This document shows positions 1 to 9,829 of a stretch of 64,000 nt of DNA, one piece after another. The notes beneath the pieces were generated by a model. It saw only the letters and a list, made by a program, of their open reading frames with translations, was not told the origin of the DNA and did not search any database. A program made the translations under genes and the position numbers. How positions within the stretch are numbered: position 1 is the stretch's first letter; each line of letters begins with the position of its first letter. Source of the stretch: Klebsiella pneumoniae (GTDB lineage: Bacteria; Pseudomonadota; Gammaproteobacteria; Steroidobacterales; Steroidobacteraceae); contig CAMCBU010000007.1 in assembly GCA_945873095.1 (NCBI GenBank), forward strand, positions 1 to 64,000, in the 5' to 3' direction.

Positions 1-78
1 GACCAGCGAACCCAACATGTGCACATCGTCACGCAGCGCGGCGTGCTTGGACGGGAACTCGATTTCCGTGCGTTTCAC
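1..78 (-). CDS. N-terminal fragment of a gene truncated by the window edge, possibly phosphoenolpyruvate carboxylase
   Basis: Minus-strand GTG at 78 opens VKRTEIEFPSKHAALRDDVHMLGSLV...; the LRDDVHMLG stretch resembles PEP carboxylase N-termini. TACAAT lies 7 nt before the GTG. Confidence 0.4.
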   Translation of the reverse strand, partial: MKRTEIEFPSKHAALRDDVHMLGSLV

Positions 79-144
79 AGCCGCAATTGTACTCCTCGAC
101 CGCATGCGCGAGCTCACGCGAGCCCGTCACCAACTCGCAACCGC

Positions 145-178
145 AAAAAAAAGGCCGGGCAGCATGCGCCGCCCGGCC
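145..178 (-). terminator. Rho-independent terminator of the TonB-dependent receptor gene
   Basis: Minus strand GGCCGGGC-N10-GCCCGGCC followed by T8; lies just after the 203 stop. Confidence 0.85.
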
Positions 179-202
179 TCGACTCAACTCAACCGCGAAC
201 GA

Positions 203-2722
203 TCAGCGGAACGAGTAGCTGAAGTCCACGCCCCAGGACGAGCCCGGTGCATCGTGAATGAACGAGCCACCGAACTCCGGCGCCGGGATGACTTCGGCGA
301 GGTAGGTCTCGTCGGTGATGTTGCGACCCCAAGCGGTCACGCCCCAGGTGCCGTTCGAAACACCCAGGCGGGCATCGACGGTGCTGAAGGCATCACGCTT
401 CTGCTTGGCGAACTCACCTTGTCCGAAGCCGAAGTAAGTGAACAGGTTCGGCACGAGGTTGCCCTGCACGGTGCTGAACCAAGTCTCACCGATGAAGGTG
501 CCGTTGACGCGCGCGTTCATCGTCCAGTCAGAGCCGCCGAGCGGGATCTTCAGATCGATACCCGCATTACCGGTGTACTCCGGTGCGTACGGAATCTTGT
601 TGCCTGCGGTGTACGGACGACCATCGTAGCGCTTGATCTCGCTATCGGCAGTGCCATACCCCGCGAACACCGTGATGACGTCCGTCAGGCGCCAGCGAGC
701 GTCGAGCTCGATACCCTTGACCTCGGCTTCTTCCGCGTTGGTCACGACGCGCAACAGACCGAAGGGACCGGCGAAGAAGTTGAAGAACTGCAGATCGTCG
801 ATCTTGGTCTGATAAACCGCACCGTTGATCGCGAGCGAACCATCGAGCAGCGTCGACTTGAAGCCCGCTTCGAACGCCTTCGAAACTTCCTTCTCGTAGT
901 CGTCACGCACGTTGCTGATGGAGCGATCCGAACCGTTGGCATTGCACGCCGGGACGGTCAGGAAGGTGCTGATGGCGATCTTGTCCCACTGCGTCGGACC
1001 CGTGCAGAGACCGCCGAAGTTTTGCTCGATGGTGGCGCGGCTACCCGAGGAGTTGAAGCCACCCGAGCGGAAGCCGACACCGTAGCTTGCAAAGAGCGCC
1101 ACACCGTCCGCCGCCTTCCAGTTGACCGACAGCTTCGGTTGCAACTGCGAGAAGGTCTTCGAACGACCGGGGATGCTAGCGAGTGCCGGGTTGGCATCGT
1201 AAGCCGGGTTGATGAACTTGCCCGAACCGCCGAAGCCCGGCGTTTGCGGACCGATCTTCGGCACGTTGTTCGACACTTCGCGCTTCTCTTGGTCGTAGCG
1301 CAGCGCCAAGGCGACTTCGAGACCCTCTTGGATGTCGTAGGCCAACTGACCAAAGCCCGCGAGCACCGTGCTGTCGAAGTCGTCGTCGTAGAGCAGATCG
1401 GTGGGGTTCACACCACCGGTGCGGACGAGACCTTGTTTCAAAAAGCCCGTGGCGTTGTCCGAACCCTGCGACACGATCACATGACGCTGGATGTCGGCGA
1501 GATAGGCGCCAGCCACCCAACGGAAAGCCTGATCGCCAGGCGACGTCAAGCGCACTTCGACACTGGTGTCCTTCTGGTCACGCTGCTGGTACTGGTAACC
1601 ATCACAGGTGGTCGGGCCGTAGGGCGGCAACAGACCGGGATAGAAGAACGGCGCCGGCAGCGGCGTGTCCTTCGTGCGGGCTGCGAGCGAGCTCGTGCAC
1701 GAGGCAGTGGCCGAATACAAGCCGAACGCTGCACTGGTGCCATCGGTGAGGAAGTAGTTCGTCTGGTCGTTGAAAGCCGCGACCGCCGTCAGCGTGCCGA
1801 CAGCGACCGGATACTCCGCCTTGACCGACAGGTTGATGTTCTCTTGCTCGTTTTGCGGCTTGACGTTGTTCAGGTAGATGAAGTTGTGCTTGTTGGCATC
1901 TTCGTAGAACAACGCGCCGAATCCGCCGGCCGCAGCCTCTTGCAACGCGAACGAGGCGTTGAAGTTGATCGCGCCCGCGTCGAGCTTGGAGAACTTCGCC
2001 TTCGCGTCGATCGTGCCACCGCCTTCGAGATCCGTGATCAAGCGAGCCGACAGACCGGTTTCTTCAAAGAAATCGACGCAATCGTCGCACCTGAGAAACG
2101 TGTTTTCCCACTGACCATCGGTCTTGCGCGTATAGGCAGACACCGAAGCGCGGGTGCCCTCGCCGATCGGACCGCTCATGTACGCGTTCAGTTTGTAGCT
2201 GCTGAACTCGCCGTAACCGCCACCGAGATCAAACTCGAAGGCGTCGGACGGCTTGCGCGTGGTGATGATCATCGCACCGGCCACGGCGTTGCGCCCGTAG
2301 AGAGCGCCTTGCGGTCCCTTCAACACTTCGATCTGCGAAACGTTGTTGAGTTCCTGATTCAGCGCATTCGGATTGGTCTGCAATACGCCATCGATCACGA
2401 GAGCGAAGTTGGTCTCGGCATCGCGACCCGTGTTGATGCCGCGGATCGTGACTTGGAGGTCACCGGCTTCGGCCGTTTGCACTTGCGCGACGCCCGGCGT
2501 CAACGCGATGAAGTCCTGCGGGCGCTCGATACCAGCCGCTTGGATTTCCGAAGCGGTGAAGGCCTGCACCGTCGCCGGCACGTCTTCGAGGCGCTCGGCG
2601 CGCTGACGGGCGGTTACGACGATTTCTTCGAGTTGCGCTTCCTGCGCGCCTGATTGCGCCGCAGAGATGGCAGCCATCACGCTTGCGCCGATCAGGGAAA
2701 GTTTCCGGTGACGATTAAACAT
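203..2722 (-). CDS. TonB-dependent outer-membrane receptor
   Basis: 839 aa; signal peptide, TonB box EEIVVTARQRAERLEDVP, plug motif VLKGPQGALYGRNAVAGAM, C-terminal aromatic strand; SD GGAGGG. Confidence 0.93.
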   Translation of the reverse strand: MFNRHRKLSLIGASVMAAISAAQSGAQEAQLEEIVVTARQRAERLEDVPATVQAFTASEIQAAGIERPQDFIALTPGVAQVQTAEAGDLQVTIRGINTGRDAETNFALVIDGVLQTNPNALNQELNNVSQIEVLKGPQGALYGRNAVAGAMIITTRKPSDAFEFDLGGGYGEFSSYKLNAYMSGPIGEGTRASVSAYTRKTDGQWENTFLRCDDCVDFFEETGLSARLITDLEGGGTIDAKAKFSKLDAGAINFNASFALQEAAAGGFGALFYEDANKHNFIYLNNVKPQNEQENINLSVKAEYPVAVGTLTAVAAFNDQTNYFLTDGTSAAFGLYSATASCTSSLAARTKDTPLPAPFFYPGLLPPYGPTTCDGYQYQQRDQKDTSVEVRLTSPGDQAFRWVAGAYLADIQRHVIVSQGSDNATGFLKQGLVRTGGVNPTDLLYDDDFDSTVLAGFGQLAYDIQEGLEVALALRYDQEKREVSNNVPKIGPQTPGFGGSGKFINPAYDANPALASIPGRSKTFSQLQPKLSVNWKAADGVALFASYGVGFRSGGFNSSGSRATIEQNFGGLCTGPTQWDKIAISTFLTVPACNANGSDRSISNVRDDYEKEVSKAFEAGFKSTLLDGSLAINGAVYQTKIDDLQFFNFFAGPFGLLRVVTNAEEAEVKGIELDARWRLTDVITVFAGYGTADSEIKRYDGRPYTAGNKIPYAPEYTGNAGIDLKIPLGGSDWTMNARVNGTFIGETWFSTVQGNLVPNLFTYFGFGQGEFAKQKRDAFSTVDARLGVSNGTWGVTAWGRNITDETYLAEVIPAPEFGGSFIHDAPGSSWGVDFSYSFR

Positions 2723-2971
2723 TCAGTCCCTCCAGTGTTGTCCATAATTCAGGAGTGGGAAAAAAGCCGCACGAGTCTACGGCGCGGCGACCGCGAGTCG
2801 CAACGAATATTCGTCGCCGCGCAACCAAGTTTGTTGTGGCGCGACAACAACATCGCCTCAAGCAGAGACCGCGAAACGGCCACTTCACCGCCTGACGGCA
2901 CCCGACCCTCTTCGCTTTAGGCAATATCCCCGCTCGAGCCTCATGCCTACGCGTATCGGAGATTTCGCCAC

Positions 2972-3841
2972 GTGACCACCTCACCGCCCGTGCCTGCCAT
3001 CGACATCGTCAGCGGCATCTGGACCGAAGAAGCCCTCTCCTTCCGACCCGGTTGGCAGGAGCAGTTCTTCGCCGGAAAAATGAAATCCAAAACGGACATG
3101 CAGGGGGTCTCGCTCGAACAGCAGCTTGCGCAAATGGCCGACGCGGGCATCGAGAAGGCGTTTCTGTTCGCACCCAAAGTCGGTCGCAAAGGGTTACCCG
3201 GCTCATTCCATCTCCCGTACGAAGTGATTGCGCGCGCGGTCGAGAAGTACCCGAATCGTTTTTTTGCCATGGCGGGTATCGATCCTTATGAGGGCATGAA
3301 CGGCGTGCGCGCGCTCGAGGATGCGGTCAAGAACATGGGCTTCATCGGTGCGCATGTGTACCCGCACTGGTTCGATCTGCCGCCCGATCATGCGAAGTAT
3401 TACCCGTTCTACGCCAAGTGCGTCGAACTCGGTGTGCCCATCCAAATGCAAGTTGGTCAGTCGATGGTGTACACCAAAGAAGCACCGATGCGCAGTGTCG
3501 GTCGCCCCATCCTGCTCGATGGTATCGCCTGCGACTTTCCGGAACTGAAGCTGATCGGTATCCACGTGGGCATTCCCTGGACCGACGAAATGATCGCGAT
3601 GGCGTGGAAGCACGAGAACGTGTTCATCGGTTCGGATGCGCACAGCCCGAAGTATTGGCCCGACGCGTTCGTGAAGTACATCAACTCCTACGGGCAGGAC
3701 AAAGTTTTGTTCGGCACGGATTTCCCGGTGCTCGGCTTCAAACGCACCATGGACGAGGTGCTTGCGCTCAATCTGCGCCCGGATCCGCTGCGAAAATTTT
3801 TGCGCGATAACGCGCTGCGCGTTTACGGCATCAAAGCCTAG
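2972..3841 (+). CDS. Amidohydrolase family (amidohydrolase 2 type) protein
   Basis: 289 aa, GTG start; HVYPHWFDLPPD, GSDAHSPKYWPDAF and FGTDFPVLGFKRTMDEV motifs. Confidence 0.85.
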   Translation: MTTSPPVPAIDIVSGIWTEEALSFRPGWQEQFFAGKMKSKTDMQGVSLEQQLAQMADAGIEKAFLFAPKVGRKGLPGSFHLPYEVIARAVEKYPNRFFAMAGIDPYEGMNGVRALEDAVKNMGFIGAHVYPHWFDLPPDHAKYYPFYAKCVELGVPIQMQVGQSMVYTKEAPMRSVGRPILLDGIACDFPELKLIGIHVGIPWTDEMIAMAWKHENVFIGSDAHSPKYWPDAFVKYINSYGQDKVLFGTDFPVLGFKRTMDEVLALNLRPDPLRKFLRDNALRVYGIKA

Positions 3842-3850
3842 GCAACCGCG

Positions 3851-5080
3851 TCAATCTCCGCCCGTGCCCACCGACTTCGCGGCTTGCTCCGCCGTGAGGG
3901 CGGCGCCACTTTGCGTGAGGACTGCGATGTCGTCTTCGCTCAAACCCGCCTGACGCAGCAATTCTTCGGTGTGTTCGCCCAAACGCGGCGCGGGACGATC
4001 GATCGATGCAGGCGTTGCACTGAAGTTGACGGGAAAACTCGGCATCCGCAAGCGCCCCTCGCTCGGGTGATCGACGAACTGCCAAAAACCCGTCGCCTGC
4101 AAATGCGGGTCGGTCGCCAGATCCTCGAGCGTGTTCACCACGATGTGGGGGATACCGGAGTTTTCGAGCACACTCAGCCAATCGCCTGTCGTGCGGGTGG
4201 CCATGATCTCGGCAGTCGTCCGATTCGTCAGATCGATGTTGCGGACGCGATCGGCCAGTGTGCGAAAGCGCTCATCCGCAGCGAGCTCAGGTCGCCCGAC
4301 CACCTGACAAAATTTGACCCAGTGCGCATCGAGGTAAGGCAGCACGGCGATGTAACCATCGAGTGTCTTGTACGGCTTGCGGTCCTTGCTCATGAGTCGC
4401 GTGTAGCCGGGCTTGCCCTTGGGCGGCTCGAAGGTCATGCCCCAGAGATGCTCGGCCATGACGAAATTGACCATGGTCTCGAACATCGGCACTTCGAGCT
4501 CTTGCCCCTCTCCCGTGCGCTCACGATGGAACAGCGCGGCGAGCACGCCATACACCACGGTGATCGCCGTTGTCTTGTCGGCGACGACGGTGGGCAGATA
4601 GCGAGGCTCACCCAACACCATTTCATTGAGCATCGCGATCCCACTGGCCGCCTGGATCGAATCGTCGAGTGCACCCAAGCGACCATAAGGGCCCTTCTTG
4701 GAATACCCGTAGGCACCGCAATAGATCAGTCGCGGATTGATCTTTTTGAAATCTGCGTAATCGAGACCGAGCTTGGTCATCACTTGCGGTCGATTGTTGT
4801 GAACGAACACGTCGGCATCTTTGATGAGGGCGAACAACGCCTCTTTCGCACCGGCGATTCGCAAATCGAGCACGATGCTGCGCTTGTTGCGGTTACAGGT
4901 GAGGTACAGCGCGGCCATGCCGGGGTTGTTGCTCGCACCGAGCGAGCGATTGCTGTCACCGCGCGGTTGCTCGATCTTGATGACATCAGCGCCCATGTCG
5001 GCGAGCATTTGGCAAGCCCACGGGCCGAGCACCACGCTCGTCATCTCCACCACCTTGATTCCCGCCAGAGGTCCACTCAT
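3851..5080 (-). CDS. CaiB/BaiF (class III) CoA-transferase
   Basis: MSGPLAGIKVVEMTSVVLGPWACQMLADMGADVIKIEQPRGD..., RSIVLDLR, catalytic-Asp region TVVADKTTAIT. Confidence 0.92.
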   Translation of the reverse strand: MSGPLAGIKVVEMTSVVLGPWACQMLADMGADVIKIEQPRGDSNRSLGASNNPGMAALYLTCNRNKRSIVLDLRIAGAKEALFALIKDADVFVHNNRPQVMTKLGLDYADFKKINPRLIYCGAYGYSKKGPYGRLGALDDSIQAASGIAMLNEMVLGEPRYLPTVVADKTTAITVVYGVLAALFHRERTGEGQELEVPMFETMVNFVMAEHLWGMTFEPPKGKPGYTRLMSKDRKPYKTLDGYIAVLPYLDAHWVKFCQVVGRPELAADERFRTLADRVRNIDLTNRTTAEIMATRTTGDWLSVLENSGIPHIVVNTLEDLATDPHLQATGFWQFVDHPSEGRLRMPSFPVNFSATPASIDRPAPRLGEHTEELLRQAGLSEDDIAVLTQSGAALTAEQAAKSVGTGGD

Positions 5081-5126
5081 CGTCGTCACACTCCGCAAAA
5101 TCTCGACGCGATGATACGCTGCGGCC

Positions 5127-5183
5127 ATGCAATTCGACTCGTTCCTCGCGCAAGTCCGCCTACAGGCGGTCCGCTTTGAGTGA
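5127..5183 (+). CDS. Possible 18-aa upstream leader ORF (MQFDSFLAQVRLQAVRFE*) overlapping the EamA transporter start
   Basis: ATG...TGA, 19 codons; its stop overlaps the TTG start of the downstream gene by 8 nt; contains CCGCC-TACA-GGCGG hairpin. Confidence 0.3.
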   Translation: MQFDSFLAQVRLQAVRFE

Positions 5184-6120
5184 TCCAGACGCGCCGGTGG
5201 CCAAACCGGTGGTGAAGCAAGTTGATCCCGTGGGAGCACTGTTGGTCGGACTCGCGGCGATGCTCTTTGCGACCAAGGGCATCTTTGCCAAGCAGCTTTA
5301 CTCGATGGGGGTCAGCGTGGAAGCGCTCGTCACGCTGCGAGCGTTGTTCGCTTTGCCGCTCTTCTGGTGGTTCGCGTTGCGGCGCGAAGGGCTCGCCGCA
5401 ATTCGCGCGACGCCACCGCGCGCCGTGTTGATGGCGGCGGCAGTGGGCGCTCTGTGCTACTACATCGGAGCCATGCTCGACTTCGTCGCTCTGACCATGA
5501 TCGAGGCGAGCATCGAGCGGGTGCTGATCTTCAGCTATCCGGCGATGGTGGTGCTCTATTACGCGTGGCGTGATCGCCGCTGGCCGACGCGAACCGTGTT
5601 GCTTGCCCTGGCACTGACCTACGTCGGTATTTTCTTCACGATGGGCGGCTTCGACTGGACCGAACTGCAGGCGAATCTGCTGGGCGCCCTGCTGGTGATC
5701 GGCTCCGCTTTGTCGTACGCGGTTTATTTCGTGGTCAGTGAAAAGTACACGCGCGAGATTGGCAGCGCACGGTTTACTTTGATCGCCATGACGGCAGCGC
5801 CGGCTTGTCTACTACCTCACTTTCTCATCACACACGACCTCGCCGAACTCGGTGCATTCAGCGCCTCCGCTTGGATGTTGCTCGTGATCCTCGCCATCGT
5901 CTGCATGTTCCTACCCGCCTCGTTCCAAGCGGAAGGCGTTCGTCGTGTCGGTGCGCAGCGCGGTGCAGTGCTCTCGACCGTGGGGCCGCCAACCACCGTA
6001 CTACTCGCCTGGATGTTGCTCGATGAGCGATTGACGCTGTGGCAGTGGCTCGGCATCGCGCTCATCGTGCTCGGGATCTTGGTGCTCGATCTCGAGCGTA
6101 CGCGTCAACGCAGCGCTTAA
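5176..6120 (+). CDS. DMT-superfamily (EamA) transporter
   Basis: 314 aa, about ten TM segments, TTG start; EamA-type repeats. Confidence 0.88.
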   Translation: MSDPDAPVAKPVVKQVDPVGALLVGLAAMLFATKGIFAKQLYSMGVSVEALVTLRALFALPLFWWFALRREGLAAIRATPPRAVLMAAAVGALCYYIGAMLDFVALTMIEASIERVLIFSYPAMVVLYYAWRDRRWPTRTVLLALALTYVGIFFTMGGFDWTELQANLLGALLVIGSALSYAVYFVVSEKYTREIGSARFTLIAMTAAPACLLPHFLITHDLAELGAFSASAWMLLVILAIVCMFLPASFQAEGVRRVGAQRGAVLSTVGPPTTVLLAWMLLDERLTLWQWLGIALIVLGILVLDLERTRQRSA

Positions 6121-6878
6121 TCAGGTAGCCACACCGACCCGTCTCGGCTGCGCCGCAGGCGAAACCCGTAGGTATATCGCTCCGCCGGATGCTCGGCGAG
6201 GGTGACGAGGAACACCCGTCCGTCACGCCCACGATAACGCCGCAGCAAGGCGAGCGAGGGTGTGCCGGCCTTCACGCCCATCCCCTTGGCACGAACCGCG
6301 TCGAGAACCTCGGCACGAAGTTCGACTTCGACCGTCTCGACGCGTGCGCCGAAGCGTTTCTCGATCGCCTCGTAGACGTAGCCACCGGCTTTGCCAACCG
6401 AGATGGCAACCGCCGCATATTCCTTTGGCAGGTAGAGGTCGGACCAACCGATGACCGCGCCACCACGACCCTTCAGGCGTCGTAGGGCTCGCACGCGGCA
6501 CCAATGCGTCCCGCGCTTGCAAGCAAGCGAGCTCGCGAGCTCGCTGTCAGCGATCACCTCATCGGTTGCGAGCACGACGAGCCGGCTCCCCTCCGGATAA
6601 CGCATCCACTCCGTCGGCGAGGCGAGTCGCTGGATGTGGCCGGGCGGCGACTCGAGTGCCGTGACCACGGTGCCGATGCCACGGTTGCGCGTGATCAGCC
6701 CCTGCTCCTCGAGACAACGCAGTGCCTCGCGGACGGTGTGGCGACTGACACGATGACGATCGACGAGCTCGAGCTCGCCCGGCAGCACGGCTCCCACCGG
6801 ATAACGGCCCGTCTGCAGCTCGACTCGCAGCACCTCGGCGAGCGCTCGGTAACGCGGTTGAGTTCGATTGACACCCAT
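6117..6878 (-). CDS. GntR-family transcriptional regulator with UTRA domain
   Basis: GNTR HTH (LPGELELVDRHRVSRHTVREALRCLEEQGLITRNRGIGTVV) plus UTRA C-terminal domain. Confidence 0.93.
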   Translation of the reverse strand: MGVNRTQPRYRALAEVLRVELQTGRYPVGAVLPGELELVDRHRVSRHTVREALRCLEEQGLITRNRGIGTVVTALESPPGHIQRLASPTEWMRYPEGSRLVVLATDEVIADSELASSLACKRGTHWCRVRALRRLKGRGGAVIGWSDLYLPKEYAAVAISVGKAGGYVYEAIEKRFGARVETVEVELRAEVLDAVRAKGMGVKAGTPSLALLRRYRGRDGRVFLVTLAEHPAERYTYGFRLRRSRDGSVWLPD

Positions 6879-6935
6879 TGCTTCGCATCCTAGCATTTGT
6901 CCGTACATTTACCCAAGCCGCCGAGGGTCTTCCCG

Positions 6936-7454
6936 ATGAGTCAATCCGCCAAACCCATAGCACCCCAGCGCTATCGCGAGACCTTCGGTCGTTATTACGA
7001 AGACTTCGTCGTCGGCGACGTGTACGAGCACCGACCGGGCCGCACCATCAGCGAGACCGACAACACTTGGTTCACCTTGCTCACGATGAACACCCATCCG
7101 CTGCACTTCGACGCCGAATTCGGCAAAGCCTCCGAGTTCGGCAAATGCATCGTCGCCTCGCCCCTCACGCTCGCCATCCTCGTCGGTATGAGTGTGACCG
7201 ACGTCAGCCAGAAAGCCATCGCCAATATGGGCTGGAAAGACATCCGCATGACCGCACCGGTTTTCGCCGGCGACACGCTGTACGGGGAATCCGCGGTGCT
7301 CGAGAAGCGTGACTCCAAATCGCGACCCACGGCAGGACTCGTCACGGTACGTACGATCGGCAAAAACCAGGACGGACGGATCGTGTGCGAATTCGAGCGC
7401 ACGGTGCTCGTGGCCAAGCGTGGTCATGCCGTGGAAGACAAACTGAATTATTGA
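6936..7454 (+). CDS. MaoC-like dehydratase/hydratase
   Basis: RYYEDFVVGDVYEHRPGRTISETDNTWFTLLTMNTHPLHFD; hot-dog fold MaoC family. Confidence 0.9.
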   Translation: MSQSAKPIAPQRYRETFGRYYEDFVVGDVYEHRPGRTISETDNTWFTLLTMNTHPLHFDAEFGKASEFGKCIVASPLTLAILVGMSVTDVSQKAIANMGWKDIRMTAPVFAGDTLYGESAVLEKRDSKSRPTAGLVTVRTIGKNQDGRIVCEFERTVLVAKRGHAVEDKLNY

Positions 7455-7484
7455 CCTTTACGACCCGTCACTGCGGAGAACGCC

Positions 7485-8627
7485 ATGAGCGACGTAGACA
7501 ACGAAATTCTCGAATCGATCGAACGCTGGGCCGAGCGGGAATTGAAACCCATCGCCAAAAAATTCGACCACGCCGATGAGTATCCGCTCGAGATCGTCGA
7601 GCAAATGAAGGAGCTCGGCCTCTTCGGAGCCACCATCGATCCGGAATACGGCGGGCTCGGCTTGTCCGCCTCGACGTACGCACGCCTCGTGATGAGCATC
7701 GCCTCGATCTGGATGGCCCCGGTTGGCATCTTCAACTCGCACCTGATCATGGCCGCCTGCGTGCAGCGGCACGGCACGGAGGAGCAAAAGCGGCGCTGGT
7801 TACCGAAGTTTGCGAGCGGCGAACTTCGCGGCGGCATCGGCCTGACCGAGCCCAATGCAGGCACCGATCTGCAAAGCATACGCACCTTGGCGCGTCGCGA
7901 CGGGGATCACTATGTGATCAATGGCACGAAAACCTGGATCACCAACGGCGTCTACGGCACCTGCTTCGGCGTGCTGGTCAAAACCGACCCCGAGGCGCAA
8001 CCGCGTCACAAGGGCATGAGCATGTTCGTCTGCGAGAAGGGCGATGGCTTTCAGGCTGCGAAAAAAATTCGCAAGCTCGGTTATAAATCGATCGATAGCG
8101 CGGAGCTCGTGTTCGAGAACCACCGCGTCTCGGCCGAGCAACTGATCGGTGGCGTCGAGGGTCGCGGTTTTCAGCAAGCGGTGGGCGGGCTCGAACTCGG
8201 CCGTATCAACGTTGCGGCACGGGGCGCCGGAATCGCCGCTGGCGCGCTGCGCGATGCACTGCGTTACGCGCAGGAGCGCAGCACTTTCGGCAAGCCGATC
8301 GCACAACACCAGGCGATCCAACTGAAGCTCGCCGATATGGCGACCCGCGTCGAAGCCGCACGCCTGCTCATCGAGCAAGCCGCGCGCAAATACGACACCG
8401 GCGAGCGTTGCGATCTCGAATCGAGCATGGCGAAGCTGTTCGCATCGGAAGCGGGCGTCGAAAACAGCCTCGAAGCGATGCGCATCTTCGGTGGGTACAG
8501 CTACTCGACCGACTTCGATGTCGAGCGTTATTACCGCGACGCACCGCTGATGTGCATCGGTGAAGGGACCAATGAAATGCAGCGCATCATCATCGCCAAG
8601 CAATTGGTCGAGAGGAATCCGCTGTGA
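7485..8627 (+). CDS. Acyl-CoA dehydrogenase
   Basis: 380 aa; GGIGLTEPNAGTDLQSIRT, YAQERSTFGKPIAQHQAIQ, MRIFGGYSYSTDFDVERYYRDAPLMCIGEGTNEMQR. Confidence 0.95.
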   Translation: MSDVDNEILESIERWAERELKPIAKKFDHADEYPLEIVEQMKELGLFGATIDPEYGGLGLSASTYARLVMSIASIWMAPVGIFNSHLIMAACVQRHGTEEQKRRWLPKFASGELRGGIGLTEPNAGTDLQSIRTLARRDGDHYVINGTKTWITNGVYGTCFGVLVKTDPEAQPRHKGMSMFVCEKGDGFQAAKKIRKLGYKSIDSAELVFENHRVSAEQLIGGVEGRGFQQAVGGLELGRINVAARGAGIAAGALRDALRYAQERSTFGKPIAQHQAIQLKLADMATRVEAARLLIEQAARKYDTGERCDLESSMAKLFASEAGVENSLEAMRIFGGYSYSTDFDVERYYRDAPLMCIGEGTNEMQRIIIAKQLVERNPL

Positions 8628-9820
8628 GTGTAGCGCTACCGCTCGCCGGCGTTCGCGTGCTGACCTTTGAGGCGTTCGGGGCGGGGCCTTTCGGCTCCAT
8701 GTATCTCGCCGACCTTGGTGCCGAGGTCATCAAGGTCGAAAACCGCGCGCAAGGTGGCGATGCCACGCGCGGCATGGGCCCGTATTTTTTGGGTGAGCAC
8801 GACTCACATTTTTTTCAAACCTTCAACCTCAACAAGCGCAGCGTCTGCCTCGACCTCAAAACACCCGACGGCCAAGCGATCTTCCGCAAGCTCGTCGCGA
8901 AATCCGATGCGGTGCTCAACAATTTGCGGGGTGACCAACCCGATAAACTCGGCTTGACCTATGCGGCGCTGCGCGACTGCAATCCGCGTCTCGTCTGCGC
9001 GCACCTCTCGGCCTACGGCCGCGACAACGAACGCCGCGCCTGGCCCGGTTACGACTACCTCATGCAGGCCGAAGCGGGGTTTCTGCACGTCACGGGCGAG
9101 CCCGGTACGCCGCCTGCGCGGATGGGCCTCTCGATCATCGACTACATGACGGGCATCACCACGGCGCTAGCGCTGGTAGCGGCGCTCTTTGGCGCAGCTC
9201 GCAGCGGTATCGGACGCGATATCGATGTCAGCCTGTTCGATGTCGCCCTGCACCAACTCTCCTACCCCGGCACTTGGTACCTCAACGAAAAACTCGTGAC
9301 CGGTCGCGCGCCGCGGAGTGCCCACCCGAGCGCGACGCCGGTGCAGTTGTTCAAAACCGCCGACGGCTGGATCTTCATCATGTGCATGACCGAGAAGTTC
9401 TGGCAGGAACTACTGAAAGTCCTCGAGGCGCCGCACATCGCGCGCGATCCGCGCTTTGCGACCGTCGCCCTGCGACGAGAGCATCGTGACGAACTCACTC
9501 CAGTGCTCGATTCCGAATTCGAACGAGACACGACGGCCGCTTGGCTCGCCAAGCTGCAAGGCGTGCTGCCTGCAGCCCCTGTGTATGACTTGGCGCAAGC
9601 GCTGGAGAGCCCGTTCCCACTTGCCAACGGGATGATCCGCAGCACACCGCACCCGCATCGCGCCGACTTTCGCAGCTTCGCCAACCCGATCAAGCTCGAC
9701 GGCGCTCGCCTGCCCGCCCGCAGTGGCCCCGCGCTCGGCGCCGACACGGATAACGTGCTGCACGAGCTCGGTTACTCGAGCGACGATATCGCGGCCTTCA
9801 AGTCGCGCGGAATTCTTTGA
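8624..9820 (+). CDS. CaiB/BaiF (class III) CoA-transferase
   Basis: 398 aa; GAGPFGSMYLADLGAEVIKVENR, SIIDYMTGI (Asp retained); 4-nt overlap with upstream gene. Confidence 0.93.
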   Translation: MSVALPLAGVRVLTFEAFGAGPFGSMYLADLGAEVIKVENRAQGGDATRGMGPYFLGEHDSHFFQTFNLNKRSVCLDLKTPDGQAIFRKLVAKSDAVLNNLRGDQPDKLGLTYAALRDCNPRLVCAHLSAYGRDNERRAWPGYDYLMQAEAGFLHVTGEPGTPPARMGLSIIDYMTGITTALALVAALFGAARSGIGRDIDVSLFDVALHQLSYPGTWYLNEKLVTGRAPRSAHPSATPVQLFKTADGWIFIMCMTEKFWQELLKVLEAPHIARDPRFATVALRREHRDELTPVLDSEFERDTTAAWLAKLQGVLPAAPVYDLAQALESPFPLANGMIRSTPHPHRADFRSFANPIKLDGARLPARSGPALGADTDNVLHELGYSSDDIAAFKSRGIL

Positions 9821-9829
9821 GAGAGCAGC

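Noticed and set aside
17-2653. 878-aa plus-strand ORF opposite the first TonB receptor
   Set aside because: Antisense shadow ORF; Arg/Val/Leu-rich low-information sequence, whereas the minus strand encodes a clear receptor with SD and terminator.
3884-5179. 431-aa plus-strand ORF opposite the CaiB/BaiF gene
   Set aside because: Shadow ORF from codon bias in GC-rich DNA; no recognisable domain.
6527-6546. 20-bp perfect palindrome AGCGAGCTCGCGAGCTCGCT
   Set aside because: Lies within the GntR coding sequence and is built from GAGCTCGC words that are common in this genome; no regulatory context.
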